DNA of 64,000 nucleotides from Bacilli bacterium (GCA_017548925.1 JAFYYX010000001.1:548852-612851), one strand, 5' to 3'; positions 32,620 to 41,805 are shown, counted from the stretch's first letter. Numbers and translations are program-made. Notes: generated by a model from the letters alone, not told the origin.

Positions 32620-33822
32620 ATGAAGAGATATGACACAAAGGTAAGTATATTACCAAATTATTTTTTAAAGGAAGATGGAACATACAATAAAGATGAAGCC
32701 ATCAAATTATCTGGTCAAATAGCTGGTATTTGTTATGACAAAGAAGGTTATGATCATTTAAAAAATGAACCAGAAGAAAAAACTATGAAGAGAGTAGATA
32801 TGACAATTAATAATGGTCATCATAGTGTATATGATCATTTAGAGATTAACTTCTACTTTGAAAATGTACCAAAAATTTTAGCTATGGTACTAAATAATGA
32901 AAAAGAATATACAACAAGTGAAAAATCAGCAAGATATACTCCAGTTGAAAGAACTGAAGGTTCTATCATTACTAAAGAAGAAGAAACTTTGTATAACAAA
33001 TGGAAAGATATTTTTAAGTTTAAAATTGGAAAAAAATATTCAAATATTTTTAATGAGAAAAAAATTGATAAACTTGCTCAAGAAAATGCAAGATATTTAG
33101 TTACTGTATTTATGCCAACTAAAATGGTGTATACAACAAGTTTAAGACAAATTAATTATATTGCTTCATGGATGGAAGAATATATTAAAAACGTTGATGC
33201 TAATAACATTTTTCAATCTAAATTAGCTGAAGCTATGTATGAATTTATTGAAGAACTTCATAGAGTTAATGTTTTAGATGAAAGATTAATGCATAATGAA
33301 AAACATAGAGAACTTTCATTATTTGGTAAAGATTTAGATCAAAAAGAAGTTCACTTTGGAAATGTATATTCAACACTATATAAAGGATCATTTGCACAGC
33401 TTGCTCAAGCCCATAGACATAGAACTCTAGATTATCAAATGGAAATGACTGAAGAAAAAGAGTATTTTGTTCCACCAATTATTGCTGATAATGCTGAATT
33501 TGTTGAAATGTGGCTTTATGATATGAATAGAGTTAAAGATATTAACCCTCAAGGTGAACTTGTTAAAATTTATGAATGTGGTAAATATGAAGACTTCATT
33601 TTAAAATGTAAAGAAAGATTATGTTCAGCTGCTCAACTTGAAATTATGATGCAAACAAAAGCAACTCTTACTGATTATCAAGAAGCATTAATTAAAAATG
33701 GTAATCCACTATTTAAAGATATTGTTAATTATACTCATGGTGCTAGATGTACATTCCCAGATTTTGACTGTACTCAAAAATGCGGATTTGCCGAAGGTGT
33801 ACAGCTAACTAGAAAGATTTAA
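32620..33822 (+). CDS. thyX: Flavin-dependent thymidylate synthase ThyX
   Basis: Makes dTMP from dUMP using FAD and methylene-tetrahydrofolate. 400 residues, longer than the classical 220-250, so this is an extended form with an extra domain between the halves of the fold. The substrate-site strings NNGHHSVYDHLEINFYFENVPK, TTSEKSARYTPVER and the second-half AHRHRTLDYQME are recognisable. The C terminus has a cysteine cluster, HGARCTFPDFDCTQKCGF, that may bind metal. It lies 5 bases before tmk, giving a dTMP-to-dTDP operon. GGGGAGGG lies before ATG 32620. Confidence 0.9.
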   Translation: MKRYDTKVSILPNYFLKEDGTYNKDEAIKLSGQIAGICYDKEGYDHLKNEPEEKTMKRVDMTINNGHHSVYDHLEINFYFENVPKILAMVLNNEKEYTTSEKSARYTPVERTEGSIITKEEETLYNKWKDIFKFKIGKKYSNIFNEKKIDKLAQENARYLVTVFMPTKMVYTTSLRQINYIASWMEEYIKNVDANNIFQSKLAEAMYEFIEELHRVNVLDERLMHNEKHRELSLFGKDLDQKEVHFGNVYSTLYKGSFAQLAQAHRHRTLDYQMEMTEEKEYFVPPIIADNAEFVEMWLYDMNRVKDINPQGELVKIYECGKYEDFILKCKERLCSAAQLEIMMQTKATLTDYQEALIKNGNPLFKDIVNYTHGARCTFPDFDCTQKCGFAEGVQLTRKI

Positions 33823-33827
33823 AAAAT

Positions 33828-34508
33828 ATGGAAAAAGAAAATAAGGGAAGATTAATTGTTGTAGAAGGTGCTTGTGATGGTATTGGTAAATCAACACAAT
33901 ATAAACTTCTAAATGAAAGATTAAAAGAAGAAGGTTATAGTGTATTAAATCATCACTTTCCATCTTATGGAGAATATCAAGCAGCTCCTGTTGAAAAATA
34001 TTTACATGGAGAATTTGGTAAACCAAAAGACAATAATCCTGAAATAATAAATGATTTATATGCTATAGATAGATTTGTTACATGGAATGAACAATTAAAA
34101 CCTGAATTTGATAAAGGTGGAATTATTCTTCTTGATAGATATACAACATCAAGTTTAATTTATCAATCTGCTTTAATTGAAAATGAAGAAGATAAAATTA
34201 AATTCATTAATTATGTAACAGATAAAGAATATAACAAATATGGTATTAAAGTACCAGATCAAGTTATTTTCTTAACTGCACCATTTGAACTTGTTACTGA
34301 ACTTAGAAATGCTAGAAAAGAAAATGATGGTGTTGTAAACGATATTCATGAACAAGATTTAGAATTTATGAAGAAAGTTTATGAATCAGCTTTATTTGTT
34401 GCTAATTACTTAAATTGGGATAAAGTTGAATGTAATCATGGAAATAAAATGAGATCTATTGATGAAATCCATAATGAAATTTATGGAATAGTTAGAAAAA
34501 GAATGTAA
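33828..34508 (+). CDS. tmk: Thymidylate kinase
   Basis: 226 residues. P-loop EGACDGIGKSTQ replaces the commoner EGxDGxGKTT; the Asp-Arg substrate motif is LLDRYTTSSLIYQ, and Arg residues of the lid lie in ELRNARKEND. It phosphorylates dTMP to dTDP, the step directly after ThyX. The ribosome-binding site is weak, so expression probably relies on coupling to thyX five bases upstream. The stop codon lies in the arm of a terminator. Confidence 0.92.
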   Translation: MEKENKGRLIVVEGACDGIGKSTQYKLLNERLKEEGYSVLNHHFPSYGEYQAAPVEKYLHGEFGKPKDNNPEIINDLYAIDRFVTWNEQLKPEFDKGGIILLDRYTTSSLIYQSALIENEEDKIKFINYVTDKEYNKYGIKVPDQVIFLTAPFELVTELRNARKENDGVVNDIHEQDLEFMKKVYESALFVANYLNWDKVECNHGNKMRSIDEIHNEIYGIVRKRM

Positions 34509-34531
34509 TTATTTAATAATTACATTTTTTT
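34502..34531 (+). terminator. Intrinsic terminator of thyX-tmk
   Basis: AATGTAATTATT / AATAATTACATT arms nearly adjacent, followed by a T run. Confidence 0.85.
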
Positions 34532-34574
34532 ATTTTAATATTTATAGTATAATTATTGTTAGTTGGTGATAAAT

Positions 34575-36002
34575 ATGAAAAATGAAAGTATTACATCAAG
34601 AGATGTAGATTTTGCTAAATGGTATACAGATGTAGTAAGAGCTGCTAAACTAGCTGATTATACATCTGTTAAAGGATGTATTGCTATTGAACCGAACGGA
34701 TATGCTATTTGGGAAAAAATACAATCTATTATGGATAAGAAATTTAAAGAATTAGGTCATGTTAATGTTCAAATGCCTCTTTTAATTCCAGAACATTTAT
34801 TTAATCAAGAAAAAGAATTAATTGAAGGATTTGCACCAGAACTTTTATGGGCAACTGCTGCTGGTGATAAAAACTTAGAAGAAAGACATGCAATTAGATC
34901 TACTTCTGAAACAGTATTTTGTGATTATTATAAAAAACATATTAATTCATATAAAGATTTACCTAAACTATATAATCAGTGGTGTAATGTTTTTAGATAT
35001 GAAAAAGAAACAAGACCATTCCTTCGAAGTAGAGAATTTCTATGGCAAGAAGGTCATACAGTTCATGCAACTGCTGAAGAAGCTGAAGCAGAAACAAAAA
35101 GAATGATGGACGTATATGTTTGGTTTAATAAAGAAATACTAGCTATTCCATCTATTTCAGGCAAAAAGACTGAAAAAGAAAAATTTGCTGGTGCTGAGTA
35201 TACAATCACTTGTGAAGACTTAATGTATAATGGCGTATGTTTACAAGATGGTACATCTCATTACTTTGGTCAAAAATTTAGTAAAGCATATGATGTTAAA
35301 TTTACTAATAAAGATAACAAAGAAGAGTATGCTTACTATACAACTTGGGGTAAAACTACAAGAATGATAGCTGCTATTATTATGGTTCATGCAGATGATT
35401 ATGGATTAGTACTTCCTCCAAGAATAGCACCTAAACAAGTTGTTATTATACCTATTGGTAAAGATAATGAAGAAGTAACTTCTTTATGTAATAACTTTAA
35501 TAAAGAACTTAATGATAATAATATTGTAAGTTATATTGATGATTCAGAAAAATCTCCAGGATTTAAGTTTGCTGAGGCAGAAGTTAACGGTATTCCAGTT
35601 AGAATTGAAATTGGAGCAAGAGACCTTGAAAATGGTACTGTTACTGTTGCAAGAAGAGATACTAGAGAAAAGATAGTAATAAATAAAGAAGAACTTACTA
35701 CAGAATATATTAATAATCTATTAGAAACAATTCAAAAAGATATGTATAATAGAGCACTTGAAAGAAGAGAAAAGCTTACATTCGAAGCTCATAATCTAGA
35801 AGATATGGAAAAGATACTAAATACACAACCAGGATTTATTCATGCTATGTGGTGTGGTGATCCAGCTTGTGAATCTAGAATAAAAGAAATCAAAGGTTGT
35901 AAATCTAGATGTATTATTGAAGATGGAGAAAAAATAGATACTAAATGTGTTTGCTGCGGTAAAGAAGCTAAACATCATGTTATCTGGGGTATTCAATATT
36001 AA
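34575..36002 (+). CDS. proS: Proline--tRNA ligase, archaeal/eukaryotic-type short form
   Basis: 475 residues from ATG 34575 behind GGTGAT; TTG 34563 overlaps that site. A class II synthetase core (GCIAIEPNGYAIWEKIQ, motif 2 FRYEKETRPFLRSREFLWQEGHT, motif 3 GLVLPPRIAPKQVV) is followed by the anticodon-binding domain and a C-terminal Zn-binding domain. The latter has CGDPACESR, GCKSRC and CVCCGKEAKHHVIWGIQY, ending in the conserved Tyr. There is no INS editing insertion, so this is the ProS type shared with archaea, eukaryotes and some Mollicutes. TATAAT at 34548-34553 gives a separate promoter. Confidence 0.95.
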   Translation: MKNESITSRDVDFAKWYTDVVRAAKLADYTSVKGCIAIEPNGYAIWEKIQSIMDKKFKELGHVNVQMPLLIPEHLFNQEKELIEGFAPELLWATAAGDKNLEERHAIRSTSETVFCDYYKKHINSYKDLPKLYNQWCNVFRYEKETRPFLRSREFLWQEGHTVHATAEEAEAETKRMMDVYVWFNKEILAIPSISGKKTEKEKFAGAEYTITCEDLMYNGVCLQDGTSHYFGQKFSKAYDVKFTNKDNKEEYAYYTTWGKTTRMIAAIIMVHADDYGLVLPPRIAPKQVVIIPIGKDNEEVTSLCNNFNKELNDNNIVSYIDDSEKSPGFKFAEAEVNGIPVRIEIGARDLENGTVTVARRDTREKIVINKEELTTEYINNLLETIQKDMYNRALERREKLTFEAHNLEDMEKILNTQPGFIHAMWCGDPACESRIKEIKGCKSRCIIEDGEKIDTKCVCCGKEAKHHVIWGIQY

Positions 36003-36013
36003 TTAAAATAAAA

Positions 36014-36045
36014 AATAATATGCAGTTAATGCATATTATTTTTTT
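36014..36045. terminator. Terminator between convergent proS and the 77-residue gene
   Basis: AATAATATGCA / TGCATATTATT arms with GTTAA loop; T run on the plus side, A run before it that would serve the minus strand. Confidence 0.9.
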
Positions 36046-36277
36046 AAGCTCTAGTTGTTGCTAAATCAGTTTTAGTATTTGGTTCATTTACTAAGTCATT
36101 TATCTTGTTTAATAGAAAAACATCTTCTTCTTTAAAACGTCTTCCTAAATAATTTATAAAATCTTTTAATATATCTAAATTTCTTAATGAATTAATAAAT
36201 TCATCTAAAATATTAAGTCTAGCTGCTTCTATAGCATTAACTCTTAGATATTCTAAATATTCAAAAGTAATTTCCAT
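36044..36277 (-). CDS. Small 77-residue protein, unknown
   Basis: Read from an ATG behind a perfect AAAGGAGGAAA site on the minus strand. Acidic and helical (EYLEYLRVNAIEAARLNILDEF), no membrane segment, no recognised family. It has its own promoter (TTGACT / TATAAT, 36308-36335) with a LexA-like palindrome just upstream, so its regulation may be linked to DNA damage. It stands alone between proS and galE on the opposite strand. The strong signals make it a credible gene. Confidence 0.7.
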   Translation of the reverse strand: MEITFEYLEYLRVNAIEAARLNILDEFINSLRNLDILKDFINYLGRRFKEEDVFLLNKINDLVNEPNTKTDLATTRA

Positions 36278-36307
36278 AATATTTCCTCCTTTTTAAAGGT
36301 GTAATGT

Positions 36308-36358
36308 ATTATATCATTATTAGTTAAAAAGTCAATATATTAACTAAACATACGTTCG
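36308..36358 (-). promoter_or_regulatory. Promoter of the 77-residue gene with LexA-like box
   Basis: On the minus strand, TTGACT (36335-36330) and TATAAT (36313-36308), spacer 16. CGAACGTATGTTTA (36358-36345) matches 13 of 14 positions of the Bacillus SOS box CGAACRNRYGTTYC. The box also lies about 60 bases upstream of galE on the plus strand. Confidence 0.55.
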
Positions 36359-36411
36359 TATATATATTTTATTATAAATATATATTATAATGATAATAGG
36401 ATGGTGAATAT

Positions 36412-37425
36412 ATGAAAATATTAGTTACAGGTGCAACAGGATATATAGGTTCTCATACATGTGTAGAACTACTAAATAATGGCTTTGAAGTAGTAGGTCT
36501 TGATAACTTTTCTAATAGTAAAAAAGAAGTTTTAGATAAAATCTTTATGATTACTAATAAAGAAATAGAATTTTATGAAGGTGATATGCTTAATAAAGAT
36601 ATCTTAAGAAGAATCTTTAGTGAACATAAAATAGATGCTGTTATTGATTTTGCTGCATATAAAGCAGTAGGTGAAAGTGTTGCTAAACCTGTTGAATATT
36701 ATACAAATAATGTATCAAGTGTTTTAAATCTTTTATCTGTAATGAAAGAATATAATGTAAGTAAAATAGTATTTAGTAGTAGCGCAACAGTTTATGGTGA
36801 TCCAGAAGTAGTACCTATTACTGAAGAATGTAAGGTTGGTGGAACTACTAATCCTTATGGAACAAGTAAGTTAATGGTAGAACAAGTTTTAAAAGATTTA
36901 TATAAATCAGATAATGACTATGGTATATGTATTTTAAGATACTTTAATCCAATAGGTGCTCATGAATCAGGATTAATAGGTGAAGAACCTAATGGTATAC
37001 CAGCAAACCTAATGCCATATATATCTAAAGTAGCAACAGGAAAACTAGAATGTTTAAGTGTATTTGGAAATGATTATGATACACCAGATGGAACAGGCGT
37101 AAGAGATTATATCCATGTTGTTGATTTAGCTAAAGGTCATGTTAAAGCTATAGAAAAACTAGTTAAAGAGAATAAAGGATTATTTATCTATAATTTAGGT
37201 ACTGGTAAAGGTTATAGTGTTTTAGATATGATTAAAGCTTTTGAAAAAGAAAACGGTGTTAAAATAAATTATAAAATAGTAGATAGAAGACCTGGCGATA
37301 TAGCATCATGTTACTCTGATCCTTCTAAAGCAAAAAAAGAATTAGGTTTTGTATGTACTAAAACTTTAGAAGATATGGTAAGAGATAGTTATAATTTTGA
37401 AAAGAAATTTATAGACATCAAATAA
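36412..37425 (+). CDS. galE: UDP-glucose 4-epimerase GalE
   Basis: 337-residue extended SDR interconverting UDP-glucose and UDP-galactose (or the N-acetyl forms). NAD-binding motif [15 protein letters not shown], catalytic region SSSATVYG with the Tyr-x3-Lys in [12 protein letters not shown], and substrate region [15 protein letters not shown]; a C-terminal [21 protein letters not shown] is typical. TATAAT at 36386-36391 and GGATGGTGA supply expression signals. It likely feeds the polysaccharide locus 2 kb downstream. Confidence 0.95.
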   Translation: MKILVTGATGYIGSHTCVELLNNGFEVVGLDNFSNSKKEVLDKIFMITNKEIEFYEGDMLNKDILRRIFSEHKIDAVIDFAAYKAVGESVAKPVEYYTNNVSSVLNLLSVMKEYNVSKIVFSSSATVYGDPEVVPITEECKVGGTTNPYGTSKLMVEQVLKDLYKSDNDYGICILRYFNPIGAHESGLIGEEPNGIPANLMPYISKVATGKLECLSVFGNDYDTPDGTGVRDYIHVVDLAKGHVKAIEKLVKENKGLFIYNLGTGKGYSVLDMIKAFEKENGVKINYKIVDRRPGDIASCYSDPSKAKKELGFVCTKTLEDMVRDSYNFEKKFIDIK

Positions 37426-37453
37426 AACGACATTATTCTTATATAGTATATTA

Positions 37454-37486
37454 TATAATAACTCTCCAAAAAAGGAGGGTTTTTAT
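37454..37486 (+). promoter_or_regulatory. yhcG promoter and SD-sequestering leader hairpin
   Basis: TATAAT (37454-37459), then AACTCTCC (37460-37467) / GGAGGGTT (37474-37481) with a 6-base loop and one G-U pair. The 3' arm contains the Shine-Dalgarno site of the GTG start at 37487. Same geometry as the dinD leader at 31655-31687. Confidence 0.6.
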
Positions 37487-38371
37487 GTGATTAATTATTA
37501 TAATGAGATTAAAGAAAGATTAATTGATAATGAAATTAATAAGAAGGTTAAAGAATATTCTATTAATAAAGGTTTACTTGATTCATATTATTTTATTGGC
37601 AAAATGTTATTTGAAGCTGGAAAACACTACGGAGAAGGAATAATTAATGAATATTCAACCAAACTAACAAAAGATTTAAATAGCAAATTTAATACAACAT
37701 TATTAAAAAGAATAAGAAAATTTTATCTATTAATTAAAAAAGGTGCGCCACTTGCGCACCAATTAAGTTGGAGTCATTATGTCGAATTGTTACCATTAAA
37801 TAATATTGATGAAATAAAATATTATATTATGTTAGTTATAAAAAATAATGTTTCAAGAAACCAACTAAGAATTAGAATTAAGAATCAAGAATTTAAAAGA
37901 CTTCCAAATAATACAAAAATTAAAATAAAACAACACGAAGATATAAATATAAGTGATTTTATAAAAAATCCAATAATAATAAAAAATAGACATAAATCAA
38001 TATATTCAGAAAAAATTCTTCAAAAAGTAATAGTAGATAATATAAAAGATTTTATGAATGAATTAGGTGAAGGTTATTCATATATTGATAATGAATATAA
38101 AATTAAAATAGGTGATAGATATAATTATATAGATCTACTATTATTTAATTATAAGTTCAACTGTTTTGTTGTAATAGAACTTAAAACAGTTGAACTTAAA
38201 AAAGAACATATAGGTCAAATAGAAGTATATATGAATTATATAGATAAAAACGTAAAAGAGATTAATCATGATAAAACTATAGGCATAATTATTTGTAAAA
38301 AGAATAATAAATATGTTATAGAATATACATCTGATAAAAAAATTATATCAAGAGAATATATGATAATATAA
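37487..38371 (+). CDS. YhcG/DUF1016 family PD-(D/E)xK nuclease-domain protein
   Basis: 294 residues from GTG 37487; the ATG two bases earlier is followed at once by TGA. The N-terminal DUF1016 domain has LDSYYFIGKMLFEAGKHYGEGII, LLKRIRKFYLL and LAHQLSWSHYVELLPL. The C-terminal nuclease domain carries D216 in YIDLLLFN and E231-x-K233 in VVIELKTVELK, followed by GQIEVYMNYID. Family members often accompany restriction-modification or other defence genes; this copy is an orphan. A GC-rich palindrome lies in the coding region. Nuclease activity is a family-based expectation. Confidence 0.88.
   Translation: MINYYNEIKERLIDNEINKKVKEYSINKGLLDSYYFIGKMLFEAGKHYGEGIINEYSTKLTKDLNSKFNTTLLKRIRKFYLLIKKGAPLAHQLSWSHYVELLPLNNIDEIKYYIMLVIKNNVSRNQLRIRIKNQEFKRLPNNTKIKIKQHEDINISDFIKNPIIIKNRHKSIYSEKILQKVIVDNIKDFMNELGEGYSYIDNEYKIKIGDRYNYIDLLLFNYKFNCFVVIELKTVELKKEHIGQIEVYMNYIDKNVKEINHDKTIGIIICKKNNKYVIEYTSDKKIISREYMII
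37742..37760 (+). repeat. Perfect 7-bp GC-rich inverted repeat inside yhcG
   Basis: GGTGCGC-CACTT-GCGCACC, a strikingly GC-rich hairpin in an AT-rich gene, encoding GAPLAH before QLSWSHY. Confidence 0.85.
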
Positions 38372-38440
38372 TTACCATTATCTTCCATATATATAAATAA
38401 GCATAAAGCAAATAATATAAATAGGGTGACATATATATTT

Positions 38441-39421
38441 ATGAAGAAGAAAATATATTTATTATTTATATTATTTTTATTTCCTTTTAATGTTTATTCA
38501 TATTCTAGTAAAATAATACCTGGTGGTAATACTATAGGTATATCTATAAATACTAAAGGAGTAATGGTAGTAGGTTTTTATAAAATAGATGGTAAATATA
38601 ATAAAGGAAATCCAGAACTTAAAGAGGGAGATTACATTACTAAAATAAATGATATAAATATAAACACTGTTGATGATCTTATTAATGCAGTAAATACATA
38701 TGGTAAAGATAAATTAATTTCTTTATCATATATAAGAAATAATAAAGAAAAAGAAACAAATTTATCTATTATAGAAACTGAAGATACATATAAAACTGGT
38801 TTATATGTTAAAGATAGTGTTACAGGAATAGGTACCTTATCATATATTGATCCTGAATCAAATGTATATGGAGCTTTAGGTCATGAAGTTCAAGAATCTT
38901 CATCTAAAAAACATGTTGATATAGAAAGTGGTAAAATCTTTAGAAACTCAATTATAGGTATTGAAAGAAGTAAAGATGGATCTCCTGGTAGTAAGAATGC
39001 TAAGTTTTATAACAGCACCATTTATGGTGATGTTATAAAAAATACTAAATATGGTATATATGGAATGTACTCTAGTAAATATGATATTGATGATGCTGTT
39101 GAAGTAAAAGGTTTAAGTGATATAAAACTTGGTAAAGCTTATATCAGAACAGTTACTAAAGGTGAAGAAGTAAAAGATTATGAAATAGAAATAACAAAAA
39201 TTAATAAAGATAGTAAACTTAAAAGCATAGCTTTTAAGATTACTGATAAAGAACTACTAGAAAAAACTGGTGGAGTAGTGCAAGGTATGAGTGGATCACC
39301 TATTATGCAAGATGGTTATTTAATTGGTGCTGTAACCCATGTTTTAATAGATGATGTTAAATCAGGTTATGGAGTATCAATAATAACAATGCTTAATGAA
39401 GGAGATAAGTTGGTTAATTAA
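38441..39421 (+). CDS. SpoIVB-type PDZ serine protease (S55 family)
   Basis: 326 residues from ATG 38441 with a signal peptide or anchor (MKKKIYLLFILFLFPF). The PDZ domain covers about residues 30-110 (NPELKEGDYITKINDININT). The SpoIVB peptidase domain has His148 in GALGHEV and the serine motif GMSGSPIMQ (283-289), followed by GAVTHVLI. In sporulating Bacilli SpoIVB is secreted by the forespore and triggers SigK activation; related proteins exist in non-sporulators. No other sporulation gene is visible in this window, so its substrate is open. Confidence 0.87.
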   Translation: MKKKIYLLFILFLFPFNVYSYSSKIIPGGNTIGISINTKGVMVVGFYKIDGKYNKGNPELKEGDYITKINDININTVDDLINAVNTYGKDKLISLSYIRNNKEKETNLSIIETEDTYKTGLYVKDSVTGIGTLSYIDPESNVYGALGHEVQESSSKKHVDIESGKIFRNSIIGIERSKDGSPGSKNAKFYNSTIYGDVIKNTKYGIYGMYSSKYDIDDAVEVKGLSDIKLGKAYIRTVTKGEEVKDYEIEITKINKDSKLKSIAFKITDKELLEKTGGVVQGMSGSPIMQDGYLIGAVTHVLIDDVKSGYGVSIITMLNEGDKLVN

Positions 39422-39422
39422 A

Positions 39423-39448
39423 AACAAGGTAGGAATACCTTGTTTTTT
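39423..39448 (+). terminator. Intrinsic terminator
   Basis: AACAAGGTA / TACCTTGTT stem with GGAA tetraloop and T run. Confidence 0.95.
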
Positions 39449-39479
39449 ATGACTTTTTATTCATAATAAACTCATTATA

Positions 39480-39488
39480 TGTTATAAT
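39480..39488 (+). promoter_or_regulatory. Extended -10 promoter of the first polysaccharide unit
   Basis: TGTTATAAT immediately upstream of the first glycosyltransferase gene, after the SpoIVB-gene terminator. Confidence 0.65.
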
Positions 39489-39514
39489 TATTAAGAACGT
39501 AAAGGATGTAAAAT

Positions 39515-41794
39515 ATGAAAAAGAACACAGACAAATTATTTAGTTTAATAATACCTTGTTATAATAGTGAAAACTATTTACCAAGATTGCTAAATTCTAT
39601 TAATAATCAAACTTATAAAAATTTGGAAATTATACTGATAAATGACGGAAGCTCCGATAATACTAAAAAAATAATTCAAGATTTTAAAAAAGAATCGATT
39701 TATAAAGTCATTATAATAAACAAGAAAAATGAAGGGCTTGGAGCTGCAATTAATGACGGCCTTAAGTTAGTTACTGGTGATTATTTTTCTTATATTAATT
39801 CTGACGACATAATTTTTGATGATTATGTTGAAAGATATGTAAATATTTTTAATAAAGATACTTCGGTTCATGTTATTCAGAGAAATGGTTATATGGTACC
39901 TGAAGACGAATTAGATAAAATTGGTGAAAAAGAATTTCCTATGATTTCTGACTGGAATACAAATCCTTTTGATGAAAATTTATTTTTTAATATGCTGCTA
40001 GAAGTAAATTACAATTTTACATATGTCGCAATTAGAACTACATCATTTGATAAAGTGTTACCAGATAGAGATATATATGAATCGCGAGATGGGCAAAATT
40101 ATCAAATATTGCTTCCCATGTTTTATAACTATAAATCAACATATATTGTTGATCCTGGAATTTATTTTGTTGAAAGAAAAAAATCTCTGTCAAGAAATTA
40201 TAAAAACGAACAACCAGAAAAACTTTATGAAATGTATGATGAGTATAAAAAAATCATTTTAAAAACTCTTGAAAAAATGAACTTAAGTGAAATAGATTAC
40301 CTAAAGAAGCTTATTGAACAAAAGTACATTGTTAAAAAACTCGAATATGCTAAATTTTTAAACAGAAAAAACGATATAGATGTTTTTGAAAAGATGTATA
40401 TAGATAAAGTTATTAATGATAATATTTATGAAAAAGAACTAAAAAAAGTGCGAGAAAAATACCCTTTAGTATCAATAATTATTCCGGTTTATAACGGTGC
40501 AAATTACATGAGAGAAGCAATAGACAGTGCATTGAATCAAGATTACTCAAACATTGAAATTATTGTTGTAAATGATGGATCTACAGATAATGGTGAAACC
40601 GAAAAAATTGCTTTATCATATGGTGATAAAATTAGATATTTTAAAAAAGAAAATGGTGGGGTATCTACGGCATTAAATTTTGGTATTAGTAAAATGAATG
40701 GCTATTTTTTTTCATGGTTATCACATGATGACAGATATTATAAAAATAAAATATCTACACAGATTTATTATTTAATAAATAACAATTTAATGAACAAAAA
40801 TGTTATTACGTATACTAATTATGATGTTATAAATGAGAATTCTGAAATTATTAGTAAAACCGCATTTCAGCACTATAGACCAAATGAGAAACCTGAATTA
40901 GCATTGTTGCGTGGACTTATATCTGGAACTGCTCTATTAATTCCAAAACAGGCATTTGAAGACTTTGGAACATTTGATACAAATTATAGATGCGTTCAAG
41001 ATTATCTGTTATTTTTTAGTTTTATGAAAAAATATAGATATGTTTTTATCCCTGAAATTACAAACTCAACTAGAGTTCACTCAAAACAGGTTACAAATAG
41101 TAATCCAAAAGTCATAGAAGAAAACAATTTTCTTTGGATTAAAATGCAGAAAGAAGTTAGTGATAAAACTAAAATTAAATTAATGCATAGCTTATATGAC
41201 TTTTATATTAGAATGGATAGATACTTAAGATCAATTGCAAGTTATTCAAATAACGATTATGTTGGTGCGCGTGAATATTCATTGGACTGTGCAAAAGAAT
41301 GTTTAAATAAAGGTAGAGAAAAATTTGAACAAATTTGTAAAAAATATACTAAAGAGTCAATATACAAGTCAATAATAAATATATATAACGAATGTAATAA
41401 ATTTCCAGTATTTGATGGTAATCAATATGATAAAAATAAGTTACTAGAACAAAAATTACATGAAATAATAAATATGTCCGGTTTATATAATACAATTGAA
41501 TTTGCATCTATAAAAGATAATAATATTATCTATAACAGAATGCTTAATGCGTTAGCAACTATATATCCATACTATAATCTTGTTATTTATAAAAATGATA
41601 GTAGTTATAAAAAACTTAAAAAAAGCATCAAGAATAATGGAATTGTATATACATTTAAATTAATTATTCGAAGGATTATAAATAAATTAAAACAACACAA
41701 GATAGTTTATTTAATTTTAAAAATAACAAGAATAATTCTAAAATTAATTTTATTTATTCCTAAGTTAATTATTAAATTTATTTTATATGTATAG
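39515..41794 (+). CDS. Tandem GT2-family glycosyltransferase
   Basis: 759 residues with two GT-A (GT2) domains. Domain 1 (residues 8-110) has FSLIIPCYNSENYL, LINDGSSDNT and a NSDD metal site. Domain 2 (about 323-560) has VSIIIPVYNGANYM, VVNDGSTDNG and SWLSHDDR. The Lys/Ile-rich C terminus (about 700-759) is amphipathic to hydrophobic and may bind the membrane. Domain 2 is clearly paralogous to the enzyme at 52940, including ENGGVSTALNFGISKMNG and STRVHSKQVTN. Two active sites suggest addition of two sugars in succession; donors unknown. First gene of the 39.5-47.4 kb unit. Confidence 0.88.
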   Translation: MKKNTDKLFSLIIPCYNSENYLPRLLNSINNQTYKNLEIILINDGSSDNTKKIIQDFKKESIYKVIIINKKNEGLGAAINDGLKLVTGDYFSYINSDDIIFDDYVERYVNIFNKDTSVHVIQRNGYMVPEDELDKIGEKEFPMISDWNTNPFDENLFFNMLLEVNYNFTYVAIRTTSFDKVLPDRDIYESRDGQNYQILLPMFYNYKSTYIVDPGIYFVERKKSLSRNYKNEQPEKLYEMYDEYKKIILKTLEKMNLSEIDYLKKLIEQKYIVKKLEYAKFLNRKNDIDVFEKMYIDKVINDNIYEKELKKVREKYPLVSIIIPVYNGANYMREAIDSALNQDYSNIEIIVVNDGSTDNGETEKIALSYGDKIRYFKKENGGVSTALNFGISKMNGYFFSWLSHDDRYYKNKISTQIYYLINNNLMNKNVITYTNYDVINENSEIISKTAFQHYRPNEKPELALLRGLISGTALLIPKQAFEDFGTFDTNYRCVQDYLLFFSFMKKYRYVFIPEITNSTRVHSKQVTNSNPKVIEENNFLWIKMQKEVSDKTKIKLMHSLYDFYIRMDRYLRSIASYSNNDYVGAREYSLDCAKECLNKGREKFEQICKKYTKESIYKSIINIYNECNKFPVFDGNQYDKNKLLEQKLHEIINMSGLYNTIEFASIKDNNIIYNRMLNALATIYPYYNLVIYKNDSSYKKLKKSIKNNGIVYTFKLIIRRIINKLKQHKIVYLILKITRIILKLILFIPKLIIKFILYV

Positions 41795-41805
41795 GAGGTA
41801 TACTT

